Source: Dictyobacter formicarum (GTDB lineage: Bacteria > Chloroflexota > Ktedonobacteria > Ktedonobacterales > Ktedonobacteraceae). Taken from it: 64,000 nucleotides of DNA. The translations under genes and the position numbers were made by a program. Shown piece after piece: positions 50,630 to 58,714 of this stretch. How positions within the stretch are numbered: the stretch's first letter is position 1; every line of letters begins with the position of its first letter. Under the pieces are notes generated by a model. That model did not search any database, was not told the DNA's origin, and worked only from the letters and a program-made list of their open reading frames with translations. The DNA lies in contig NZ_BNJJ01000003.1 of NCBI RefSeq assembly GCF_016587435.1, positions 248,001-312,000 on the forward strand. The letters run 5' to 3'.

Positions 50630-52393
50630 TTACAAGCCAGCGTTCGTCAATTCTTCTTTCAACGCGCGCAGGTTGCGGTTCTGCTCACGCAATGCTATCA
50701 TGTAACTCGTCCATATCTCATGCTCACCAAGTTTTTCGTACAACGCACGCATCTTCGCAAGATACTGGCTAGCTGCCTGATAATTCTGACGACCACGCTG
50801 GGCGATCAGCCGTTCAGCTTGCTGCCGATACAATTCAATGGCCTCACGCGGTCGCGTCTCTTCGGCAGATCCGGCAACCTGGAGGGCAATGTTGCCAAAT
50901 CCGTAATATCCATAGCCGGAAGATTCGTAGACATAACCGTAGCTATCCTTCTTTGCTATCCCTTTCAGTAATTGCAAGGCGTGATCGATGTTCCCTTCGT
51001 CTAAGGCAATCTGGATCAGGAGCGTGGCATTCTTGCCTTGCTCCAGAAAAGCGAGTAACTTCGGTTGAAGCGTCTCCCAGCGATTGAGCTTCCTGGCGAG
51101 ATTGCGGATCTCCCGATAGCGATTGAGAAGTGGCTGCGTGCGGAACACCATTTCGGCCATCTCCAGTTCGGCACCAGGATTCCCCCTATCCCTATAGTAT
51201 TTTTGCAGCCATTCCCGGAGATGGAGAGTCGGTTTCTCCTGAACACGGGTTTTCACCAGGCGCTCAGCTTCGGCATCTTGCCCATGCTGGATGAACAGAT
51301 CGGCCAATCCGAGGAATACAAGATCATCGACCTGCCGCGTCTCCCTGGTGGCCTCGTCAATGCTCCCAAGGCTTAGAAGCCGATCAATGAGATCAGAGGT
51401 GCGCCCGGTCTCGCGACAGATGCGCAGGTAGGCTTCGTCATTGAGTGTCTCTTTTTCTAGATCCAGCCAGAGCTTTCCATAGGCTTGACGCCGTGAACCA
51501 GTGATTGCTTCTTCTTCTCCGCCCAGAATCTTGCGAATCCGCGCTGCGAGTGTGCGGCGTTCCAGCGGCGTGGTGTAGCTGACAAGTTGATCAGCGGCGC
51601 TGGAATCAAAGCCGTGACCATCATCGGCTTGCAAGTCATGCTGGTAGATCTCAAACAGTACCTCGATGCTCTTCTCACGCGCCACCCGATCGGCATGTTC
51701 GTTCGCCAAAATGGTACCTAGCGCTTCAATACATTCTGTAACAAACTCCTCCAATCCTTCCTCTTCGGGATAGTACCCTTCTGCTTCGTAGTAGTCATCG
51801 TACTCGGCTTCTTCTACGTAGTAGAGGTGAGACTGCTCAAAGGTTTCTGTCACCAGCGTTTCATAGATGGTGGCCGCACCAAGATAGTCCCATTGTTGTG
51901 CCAACTTCTCAGCGGTCTCTTTTACTGCTCGCAATCCCTGCGTAATACGTGGAATATCGCGTTGAAAAGCGTCAGCTACCTGACGACGATAGATCGTCGG
52001 ATAGACCGAGAGGATTTTTTGCGCCGGACGAATGAGATAGCCATCAGGATGACGCACCCAAAATTGCCGCATATGCCAGGGATACTCGGCCAGTGGGCGC
52101 ACGATTTCAGCCTCAGCCTGCTGTGCCTGGTGATAGATGGCATCGATGTTCTCTACAAGAAGGACGATCTCAACGCCGCTGCCGCGCTGTCCCGGTGAAA
52201 GAAGATGTGAACGCTCGGTTTCCCAGTATGGGGCATCGTCCGCTGCCAGTTGAATAAAAGTCTCATCGCGCGATAATTCCGCATACTTATTGGCGTCGCG
52301 GGCAGTAACACGAAAACCCAGGACGTTCTCAAACCACGCGATGGATTGCTCGAAGTTGCTCACACAGAGCTCGACCCAGCTTGCTCTGGTCAT
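50630..52393 (-). CDS. Glyoxalase/VOC domain fused to a long helical-repeat region
   Basis: The 587-aa protein begins with a VOC fold (about 1-125: ASWVELCVSNFEQSIAWFEN, GVEIVLLVENIDAIYHQA, RQFWVRHPDGYLI). The remaining 450 residues are helical and TPR-like, with acidic Tyr-rich stretches (YYVEEAEYDDYYEAEG) and a segment resembling the C-terminal helical region of SWIM-zinc-finger proteins. VOC metal ligands are only partly present, so the domain may bind rather than catalyse. The fusion is unusual. The function is unknown; a scaffold or stress-related role is possible. Confidence 0.8.
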   Translation of the reverse strand: MTRASWVELCVSNFEQSIAWFENVLGFRVTARDANKYAELSRDETFIQLAADDAPYWETERSHLLSPGQRGSGVEIVLLVENIDAIYHQAQQAEAEIVRPLAEYPWHMRQFWVRHPDGYLIRPAQKILSVYPTIYRRQVADAFQRDIPRITQGLRAVKETAEKLAQQWDYLGAATIYETLVTETFEQSHLYYVEEAEYDDYYEAEGYYPEEEGLEEFVTECIEALGTILANEHADRVAREKSIEVLFEIYQHDLQADDGHGFDSSAADQLVSYTTPLERRTLAARIRKILGGEEEAITGSRRQAYGKLWLDLEKETLNDEAYLRICRETGRTSDLIDRLLSLGSIDEATRETRQVDDLVFLGLADLFIQHGQDAEAERLVKTRVQEKPTLHLREWLQKYYRDRGNPGAELEMAEMVFRTQPLLNRYREIRNLARKLNRWETLQPKLLAFLEQGKNATLLIQIALDEGNIDHALQLLKGIAKKDSYGYVYESSGYGYYGFGNIALQVAGSAEETRPREAIELYRQQAERLIAQRGRQNYQAASQYLAKMRALYEKLGEHEIWTSYMIALREQNRNLRALKEELTNAGL

Positions 52394-52472
52394 TGTTCAA
52401 CCACCTTTCACCTGTATGTTACAGTCCTGATGCAAAGAGTATACCCTGGAATGTTTTCACTGTTCTGTTCGT

Positions 52473-52736
52473 TTAGCGTTCGCCAGTGTATGTTGATGAC
52501 CAACCAAACAGCGCACGCAAGCGCTGGCCTGGATTGAACTTGAAAACCCAGCTTTTCGGCTCAGGGCGGACAAAAAAGCCGCCAAAACCTGGCAACGTGA
52601 CGCTTTCTCCTGCTTTGAAAGCCTCATACAATGTTTCGATGACGCCATCAACCCAGGCTGTCGCTGTCGCTTCATCCGTGTCCATACGTGTAGCCAGTCG
52701 GCGGGCAACGTCTTCTTTCTTAATACGTTCTGGCAT
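52473..52736 (-). CDS. HU-family DNA-binding protein
   Basis: The start at 52736 (MPERIKKEDVARRL) is preceded by GAAGAAGATC; an ATG seven codons earlier is the alternative. The 87-aa protein has the HU fold: two N-terminal helices, then GESVTLPGFGGFFVRPE, the conserved beta arm start. The arm is short and lacks the usual RNPxTG; instead FKFNPGQRLRALFG follows. HU proteins bend and compact DNA. It is monocistronic. Confidence 0.88.
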   Translation of the reverse strand: MPERIKKEDVARRLATRMDTDEATATAWVDGVIETLYEAFKAGESVTLPGFGGFFVRPEPKSWVFKFNPGQRLRALFGWSSTYTGER

Positions 52737-53086
52737 GAGATCTTCTTCATCTTTCACTCAAAAAAGTCATAAAAGCACTTTGCATGCGATTGTTGCATGG
52801 TACTGTGGTCTCTCTGCTCATAACAGAGTGTGCCTTGTACGCTCATGCAGCAAAGATTTGCCATTTCCCCAGGTTGCTTCTCATAGGTTGTCTGGGGGAA
52901 TAGCCGATTGTATCATAGCAGACGAGAAGTGGAGAATGTGTTCTGATGAGACAAAAAACGAGTGTTCGATATCAAATGCCAGTACCCAATATTGTGTGAT
53001 ATGCTGTAAAGGTCTTGAAGCGAGAGGTGGAAGAGGAGTCGGCTAAACCGCATGAATTTCTGACTGTTAGATCGGGAGCGAACTCC
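52737..53086. other. Intergenic region upstream of the HU gene
   Basis: These 350 bases should hold the HU promoter and that of the next gene. No consensus promoter, repeat or gene was recognised. Confidence 0.3.
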
Positions 53087-53458
53087 ATGAGAAAAGAATT
53101 GAGCACTCCTTCTCTGGCAATAGCCGTCGCTGTTTACATACCAGAACAATATGCCAGACTCTTAGCTACGGCAGAAGACGCCAGTGATTTGGAGACAACC
53201 TGGCAGGAGTGGTACCAGGTTTTGCAGGACACCAAGCAAAAGATGGCGGCGCTTGGCATGTATCTGATCGATGTGACTGTTGATTTAGACGAACTAGAAG
53301 CCTATTGTCAGCGGCAAGAACTTCCCAATACGAGTAGCACACGCGCTGAGTATGCCGCGCACTTGTTGTCAGAGCAACATCAGCAACAGGCACAACTACA
53401 GCAACAACGGCCATCGCTGCAGCTGCGAACGAAGAAAAAGAAGCGCCGAATGCGATGA
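53087..53458 (+). CDS. Hypothetical 123-aa protein with Gln-rich basic tail
   Basis: GGGAGCG lies before ATG 53087 (MRKELSTPSLAIAV); starts further upstream lack support. The protein has a conserved-looking core (VYIPEQYARLLATAEDASDLE, TWQEWYQVL, VDLDELEAYC) and ends with a Gln-rich stretch and a basic tail (RTKKKKRRMR). The core looks like a small alpha/beta domain. No family name comes to mind. It is convergent with the next gene. Confidence 0.65.
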   Translation: MRKELSTPSLAIAVAVYIPEQYARLLATAEDASDLETTWQEWYQVLQDTKQKMAALGMYLIDVTVDLDELEAYCQRQELPNTSSTRAEYAAHLLSEQHQQQAQLQQQRPSLQLRTKKKKRRMR

Positions 53459-53511
53459 ATGAGAAACCATCCTGTTACTGGTGTTACCATGGTTCGCCTG
53501 TCGCTACGCGA

Positions 53512-53931
53512 CTACGGGAAAAAGAATGGCTCGTCTCTGATAGACGCCAGGCACTCATCTAATGGTATGCCTGTATACAACTCTACCCATTGCCCAGTAT
53601 GGCGTGGAAATGAGAGGTGAAAGCGATTGTCGCCCGCGTACTCCATACGCGCACATTTTACCTCGAAACTCGCTACTCTGGCATCTGGATCTGGAACACG
53701 ATAGGTTGCACAGAGGTAAAAATAGCGTCGATACCACTTTCCATACAGATCAACGATATAATTGAACTGTGGATTGTCAGGTGGCGGTTGGATATGCTGT
53801 GGCTTCAAAACCGTCTCGATCAGATTATTCGCTTTTGTGATAACTTCCGCTTTGACGGATTCTGGTACTCCACCTCGGGTTGGCTTTGAACGAGGTGAAC
53901 CAAACATCCACGGCGGTTGTTTCTTTGTCAT
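53512..53931 (-). CDS. Conserved hypothetical 139-aa protein
   Basis: GAGAGAAAAGAG precedes ATG 53931. The protein has YFYLCATYRVPDPDA, FEVKCARMEYAGDNRFHLSF and HTGQWVELYTG, ending SLDECLASIRDEPFF-like. The end motif (GQWxELYxGxxLDECLxxIRDEPxF) is familiar from hypothetical proteins of Chloroflexota and other soil bacteria, possibly DUF3024-like, which I cannot confirm. No catalytic residues are evident. It lies next to the IS982-type element. Confidence 0.65.
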   Translation of the reverse strand: MTKKQPPWMFGSPRSKPTRGGVPESVKAEVITKANNLIETVLKPQHIQPPPDNPQFNYIVDLYGKWYRRYFYLCATYRVPDPDARVASFEVKCARMEYAGDNRFHLSFPRHTGQWVELYTGIPLDECLASIRDEPFFFP

Positions 53932-54029
53932 GCTCTTTTCTCTCCCGCTCTCTCATAAGATTACCACATAGCATCAGAAAAGCGGTGGAGATACCGGAAT
54001 TTGTACTCAATCCTCACCGAATATCTATT

Positions 54030-55032
54030 TAACGCGATGTGCAAGTTACTTTAAACAACCAAACGATCAAATTGAAGAGGAGGAACCTCTTGTTGCTGAT
54101 TGAACCAAAAGCAAATGCTGTGCATCAACAAGCATCGCAGCAAGTAATTCCTCACATGCCACAGATCCCGTGCCCAGACCCGTTTGATCTTGCATCGATC
54201 GGTCAATTGTCCGAAGACGGTATCGATGCGATAGCGAACGCGTCCCAAGACCGAGCTCTGATAGGCAGCCGCTTTGGGCGAATGGGCTTTGCGAAAGGGG
54301 GCCTGCAAGGCAATGCCTTTGCTGCGCAAAAACGCCTGCCGATCCGGAAGACAATAGTTGCGATCACCCAAGACGACGCCTGTGGTTCCTTCAAGCAACA
54401 CCGGAGCCATCACTCCATCGGCTTCATTGGCTGGTGCCAGAAAGGCACGAGTGATCAGCCCGGTCCAACTGATCTGGGCATGCAAGCGGAACCCATAAAA
54501 GGTCTGCCGATCCACATGATCTTTGCCATAGCTGGCCAGTCCGCGAAAGCGAACACACCAAGGCACACGAGCAAAGCGGCAGACAGGAACTGGAACACTA
54601 TCCACAATGGAGATCGTCGGATCATACGGGATCACGGCATCACGCAACCAGCACCAGATGCGTTCTTTCACGACCCACAGATTGGCCGCTTGGCGAACAA
54701 ACGTGGTTCGCGACAGCTGGGCCAGAGCCGGAAAAAAGGATGTGTAGTGGCGCTGGAAGTAGGCAAACAAGGCGCTATCCTGGTTGAGTCCCAGGTAGCT
54801 TCCGACCACTTCCATCGTGATCACTTCGCTATCGCAGAGCTTGGGCATGGGACCTCGTGCTCTCAATGGCTGCTCCTTGGTCATCATGGGTACCATCTCG
54901 TCAATCAGACAAAAACATGTGATAATGAAATCGTCCAAGTTCATGCGGTTTCTCCTCAGAATATTGTTTAGGTTTTTTCTGAGAATACTTCATGAACTTT
55001 TTCTTTGGCAAACAAACTTGCACATGGCGTTA
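54030..55032 (-). mobile_element. IS982-family insertion sequence, about 1.0 kb
   Basis: TAACGCGATGTGCAAGTT (54030-54047) and, on the minus strand, TAACGCCATGTGCAAGTT (from 55032) are 18-bp inverted ends with one mismatch. They enclose a single intact transposase gene, and total length 1003 bp fits IS982. No target duplication is obvious. Confidence 0.8.
54051..54944 (-). CDS. IS982-family transposase
   Basis: The 297-aa protein starts MNLDDFIITCFCLIDEM and has the IS982/DDE_Tnp_1 core: ISIVDSVPVPVCRF with the first Asp, GVVLGDRNYC with the second Asp, and RYRIDTVFGQLTDR with the final Glu replaced or shifted (the usual 'RxxIExxF' reads RIDTVF). The third carboxylate may therefore be Asp rather than Glu. 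The gene fills the element almost completely. Confidence 0.9.
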   Translation of the reverse strand: MNLDDFIITCFCLIDEMVPMMTKEQPLRARGPMPKLCDSEVITMEVVGSYLGLNQDSALFAYFQRHYTSFFPALAQLSRTTFVRQAANLWVVKERIWCWLRDAVIPYDPTISIVDSVPVPVCRFARVPWCVRFRGLASYGKDHVDRQTFYGFRLHAQISWTGLITRAFLAPANEADGVMAPVLLEGTTGVVLGDRNYCLPDRQAFLRSKGIALQAPFRKAHSPKAAAYQSSVLGRVRYRIDTVFGQLTDRCKIKRVWARDLWHVRNYLLRCLLMHSICFWFNQQQEVPPLQFDRLVV

Positions 55033-55296
55033 GCTAAAGATAAGAAAGAGGATATAAAGTCATAGCTGATTATTAGCTGGTAAGAAGATTTGAACTACTC
55101 ACAGCCCTATTTTCTAATGGCTTGCCATCTGCCTCGATGGGCCTCTCAAGCTGATTGGCTTATTAAATTTGTCCAAAGAAATCAAGGCTTAATAACCTGT
55201 GTTGAACGTTTCTGCCCCCAGTTTTTGTGACTGCCTAGATATTCTGCTTCAATGGCTAGTTGCTTGGTTTCTTAGCCGAATACGGCGTGTTTTGAA

Positions 55297-55932
55297 CTAA
55301 AGCTTGCTCACACTCGTTGCCGTTATGATACGTTCGATCAGCGTTGACCATGGACGCGCATGCAGAACAGGGAGACCGTAACGATGCGCCTCACGAGCAA
55401 GCCATTGTCCATACAACCATTTTGCGCGTGCTTCAGTACGCAATTCTGCTTCAGATTGTCCTGCTGTTCCTCGCCCTCGTGCGACCATATTGGCAAGCAA
55501 CACATCCTCTTCCGGCTCAACGAGGAACACGGCCCGCACCAGTCCATTCTTCGCGCGATCCCGCACTAAGGGAGCCGCAAACAACGAAGGCAAAACGCCA
55601 TCGCCTTCAATTACCACTGGAGCAATGGTATCGACATGATTCGCCACCACGATCTCGATAGCAGGGGACATTACCTCACCAACAGCGATCAAACCATCCC
55701 TCAGAGACTCTGGAGGTTGTGTCCAGATACCTGGTGTCTCCAGAAAAAAGTAGAGTGCTTCAGTCCTCTCAGGAAGTGCGATACGGCTGTGTTGGAACGC
55801 GAGTCGCAAATCATCTACCTCAAACCAAGAAACACCGAAGTGTTGTCCTAACTGCGAAGCTACGAGTGTTTTGCCAACACCCGATGCCCCGCCAATCAGG
55901 AGCACCCGCCAATCTGCTTGATGAGATGACAT
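55297..55932 (-). CDS. P-loop kinase-like protein (2-phosphoglycerate-kinase-like)
   Basis: From ATG 55932 (MSSHQADWRVLLIGG) the P-loop GGASGVGKT lies at about 14-22. Other features are VDDLRLAF and a VEPEEDVLLANMVARGRG stretch. This resembles small P-loop kinases annotated as 2-phosphoglycerate kinase or uncharacterised AAA proteins. An alternative GTG start at 55989 would overlap the Mrr-like gene by 11 bases and couple the two. Both starts lack strong binding sites. The pair on one transcript suggests a linked defence or repair function, but this is a guess. Confidence 0.7.
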   Translation of the reverse strand: MSSHQADWRVLLIGGASGVGKTLVASQLGQHFGVSWFEVDDLRLAFQHSRIALPERTEALYFFLETPGIWTQPPESLRDGLIAVGEVMSPAIEIVVANHVDTIAPVVIEGDGVLPSLFAAPLVRDRAKNGLVRAVFLVEPEEDVLLANMVARGRGTAGQSEAELRTEARAKWLYGQWLAREAHRYGLPVLHARPWSTLIERIITATSVSKL

Positions 55933-55978
55933 AGTCTTTTGTACAATGGCCTCTATGGGCTTATCTTTTAATGGCTTG

Positions 55979-56893
55979 CTATTCTTCACTAAAGTAATCC
56001 AAATCTATCTTCTTCAGAATGTATCTTGACTCTTCTGCCACACCTACATTATGCTCAATCATTAACTGAGCTAGCTGTTCTCCGTCAATTAAAATAATCT
56101 TCAGATTATCGATCCCATTAGCATAGTCGATTGCTTGTCTGGAAAAATCAGATGTGGTTATGAAAACCCCTTTTCGCGCTTTCCTGCCTATAAGAGCACC
56201 TGCAAATCCTTGTACAATTGGTCGGGCAACTGTCCCTTCCCATCTTTTCGCTTGGAGATAAATAGCATCCAGGCCTAGTTTATCTTCTTTGATTATTCCA
56301 TCTATGCCACCATCTCCTACCTGCCCTATAGCTTGCCCGGCGTCCTTTCGTGAACCTCCATATCCCATTGCAATGAGCAGATCTACAACAAGATTTTCAA
56401 AGAACTTTGGTGGGCTATTTTTGACGCGCTCTAGCAGTTCCATGGCAAGGTTTTTTTTCAGGTTCTGATAGCTGGCCTCTAAAATTTCTTGTGGGGTCTG
56501 GCTGACCTCTTCGATGATTTCTTGCGTTGTCTCTGCATCCCCATTATTTTTACTATCAACAAAAGAAATGAATTCGGGGAACCGTCTTAAGTATTTGACA
56601 TTAATATGAGTGGGGTTCGAATTAATAACTTCCTGGCCGCGTTCAGTTATCCGAAATTTTGATTTACCTGTATTGGTAAGTAGCAGAGCTTTTACTAAGT
56701 AAGTGCGGGCCCAATGTACTCGATTATCAAATTTTCGCTGTTTACCACTGGGGAGAAGTTCGTTTCTATCTTGTTCACTGAGCATAAATTGTTGAGCTAA
56801 AATCTCTGTAGCATCTCTAAGATTGTGTTCATTGCCATTGCTGGCTACTTTTAAGAGAGGTAGCATAAGACTTTGATAGTCGGGAACTGCCAT
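55979..56893 (-). CDS. mrr: Mrr-family restriction endonuclease
   Basis: TAGGAG stands before ATG 56893 (MAVPDYQSLMLPLLKVA). The 304-aa protein has the N-terminal winged-helix Mrr_N domain (about 1-100) and the C-terminal PD-(D/E)xK nuclease domain with FENLVVDLLIAMGYGG, GDGGIDGIIKED and the catalytic QAKRW. E. coli Mrr cuts foreign methylated DNA. All key residues are present. No methyltransferase is adjacent, as expected for a type IV enzyme. The P-loop gene follows directly. Confidence 0.93.
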   Translation of the reverse strand: MAVPDYQSLMLPLLKVASNGNEHNLRDATEILAQQFMLSEQDRNELLPSGKQRKFDNRVHWARTYLVKALLLTNTGKSKFRITERGQEVINSNPTHINVKYLRRFPEFISFVDSKNNGDAETTQEIIEEVSQTPQEILEASYQNLKKNLAMELLERVKNSPPKFFENLVVDLLIAMGYGGSRKDAGQAIGQVGDGGIDGIIKEDKLGLDAIYLQAKRWEGTVARPIVQGFAGALIGRKARKGVFITTSDFSRQAIDYANGIDNLKIILIDGEQLAQLMIEHNVGVAEESRYILKKIDLDYFSEE

Positions 56894-57330
56894 ATGTACT
56901 CCTACTATTTTTATATACAATTATTCATTTATAAGTTTTATTCCTCATAATAACATGAAGAGAGTCTAGGAGTCTATTACTTATTGGCTTGCTATTTAAT
57001 TGTATAGAGATCCCCATAAGGCTCCTATACCCATTAAGCTATAGCCAAGTTTGTTGGGTCTTTTGAGTGCTTCACGCCACGGAATAACCATAAAACATAC
57101 TCCTGGTAGAGGTTTAAAGCAATTATAACACGGATTTCACGTATTTGGAGGAAGCGCCTATAGGGAAAGCAATAGCCATCAGAGCAGAAAAGAGGCGCTG
57201 GAAGTTGCCACCAATTGAGCAGCAAGCGGGTTTAGCGGAAGAATATGGTATTGATACACTGTTGTATTGCCGTGATTTCTGGGCACTACGCCGTCGCATT
57301 CTAAATAAAGATGTTGTTGAATATAAAGAA
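56894..57330. other. Low-information region with no supported gene
   Basis: A plus-strand frame from TTG 57145 runs for 185 codons through a hairpin and a tRNA fragment before joining the HTH module at 57538. Its first 60 codons have no recognisable character, so I treat it as chance. GGCTTGCTATT occurs at 55971 and again at 56983. Confidence 0.3.
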
Positions 57331-57361
57331 ACCAGTGGGTTATTTGCGATAACCCACTGGT
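57331..57361 (-). terminator. Terminator-like hairpin beside a tRNA fragment
   Basis: ACCAGTGGGTTAT and ATAACCCACTGGT form a 13-bp perfect stem. On the minus strand TTCTTTATATT follows. It matches the role of the hairpin beside the intact tRNA-Asp. Confidence 0.5.
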
Positions 57362-57365
57362 GCGA

Positions 57366-57388
57366 ACGGAACCGACGGGCTTTGAATC
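57366..57388 (-). other. tRNA-Asp 3'-end-like fragment 2
   Basis: GGAACCGACGGG (57368-57379) equals the tRNA-Asp end, and the next bases CTTTGAATC match the T-loop region in part. The 3' end faces the hairpin at 57331-57361, as in a true tRNA followed by its terminator. Confidence 0.45.
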
Positions 57389-57537
57389 ACCAGTCGCACC
57401 TGGCCTTGATCCCCATTGATCAATTGTTCTCCGGTTGTGGTAACATCTTTATATCCGCCAAAGCTGTTTGTGAACAGGCAATTGAGAAACCAGCACTCAT
57501 TTCTTCATCACAATACAACTTAGAGCCAGCCGAACCG

Positions 57538-57702
57538 AAGCGGAAAATTCCTGTTTCTGAATGGCCAAGTATATTCCGCCGTATCGTTGAAAATCAGGAG
57601 CCGCTGCGTAAAGTAGCAGGAGATTATGGTGTCTCCTATGAGACTGTTAGGCGTATCGTTCAGATGATGAATCCGAGAGGAAAGGAGGTAAGCAAGCAAT
57701 AG
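57538..57702 (+). pseudogene. Third copy of the small HTH module, without own start
   Basis: The codons read KRKIPVSEWPSIFRRIVEN, then PLRKVAGDYGVSYETVRRIV, nearly the same as the 56-aa ORF at 50435. No ATG lies at the front. It could be expressed only as the end of the fortuitous longer frame. It follows a tRNA-Asp fragment by 150 bases. Confidence 0.5.
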
Positions 57703-58130
57703 ATGCTTTTGGGCAATTCTATCTGTTTCAGGAAAACTCAACAAAAAATCACTTTTTTTACCAGCGAAAACGAAACGAATTCTATTAAACTCAGTTTTCC
57801 TTGGAACGTAAGATTTATGAGAGGACTTTAACCTCCGACATACGGTTAAAAAAAGAGGAGTAGGGCTAAATCCTCTCCAGAAGACAGTTTACCGCCATTG
57901 GTATACGGCAATAACGTAGATTTTCCTGGTTTTTTATTTTTCTCCTCAAAAGCTAAAAATAGCCTCCAAGGCGCCTCGATCTTGTGTTACTTCACCCTCG
58001 CTTATGCGCCTCAGACAGTAATATATTTCTTGAGCGATAAGCTGTATTGCTAGACACCTAGCAGCATGATACTTGACATATACGATCAGTCCAAAGTGAG
58101 CAAAAAGCGGCGCAACCAGAAGGAACCTAT
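57703..58130. other. Gene-free region
   Basis: This 428-base stretch has several A- and T-runs but no gene. Nothing else could be supported. Confidence 0.3.
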
Positions 58131-58163
58131 GTTCTTGATCCTCGCCAAGAACAGGTGTATACT
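58131..58163 (+). promoter_or_regulatory. Promoter with overlapping inverted repeat, SnoaL-like gene
   Basis: TTGATC (58135-58140) and TATACT (58158-58163) are 17 bases apart. GTTCTTG (58131-58137) and CAAGAAC (58146-58152) form an inverted repeat over the -35 box and spacer, a likely repressor site. Confidence 0.5.
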
Positions 58164-58212
58164 CTGTTTGTTCTTGTTTCTCAAAAAATTCTTAGCGTAA
58201 AAAGGAATGTAC

Positions 58213-58581
58213 ATGACACCCGAAGATTTGTTATGTGAATATGAACAGAGGACGAACACTCATCAGTTTAGAGAGGTTGAACCCCTTCTTGCAGATGATG
58301 CTATTTATTGGTTTTCCGAGGGTTCTTATCAGGGAAAGGATGAAATCAAACAAGCATTTGAAAAGACATGGGATTTCATTCAGAATGAGCGCTACGCTAT
58401 TGAGAATGTACAATGGCTTGCCAAAGATGAGACAGTTGCTGTTTGTATCTATCAGTTTCGCTGGCAAGGGATGGTAGAAGGTCGGCTCAAGCAAGGTGGA
58501 GGGCGTGGAACAAGTGTTTTTCAAAAGTTTAGTGGTGATTGGAAGGTAACTCACGAACATTTGAGTTCTCTTCCTCATTGA
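58213..58581 (+). CDS. SnoaL-like (NTF2-fold) protein
   Basis: ATG 58213 has AAAAGGA six bases upstream; ATG 58207 would be too close to it. The 122-aa protein has the NTF2-like pattern of SnoaL_3 proteins: an N-terminal helix, LLADDAIYWFSEGSYQGKDEI, VQWLAKDETVAVCIYQFRWQG and KFSGDWKVTHEHLS. Such proteins bind small molecules in a cone-shaped pocket; many are uncharacterised. The gene is single and faces the TPR gene. Confidence 0.8.
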   Translation: MTPEDLLCEYEQRTNTHQFREVEPLLADDAIYWFSEGSYQGKDEIKQAFEKTWDFIQNERYAIENVQWLAKDETVAVCIYQFRWQGMVEGRLKQGGGRGTSVFQKFSGDWKVTHEHLSSLPH

Positions 58582-58714
58582 GGATGCTATTTTGCTCGTA
58601 ACAGAAGTTGTGATTTGTGCCTGGTCAGTCCCAGACGGCTCGTTGTCCAAGATCGACCAGGTCAAGGTGCGGATGTTGAATCACATCAGGCTTCTTTTGC
58701 GTTTTTTCTGCTTG

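Noticed and set aside
54039..54971. 310-codon plus-strand frame in the IS982 element
   Set aside because: It mirrors the transposase gene on the opposite strand, and only the transposase shows family motifs.
57145..57537. TTG-started 185-codon frame
   Set aside because: It passes through a hairpin and a tRNA fragment, so continuity with the HTH module looks accidental.
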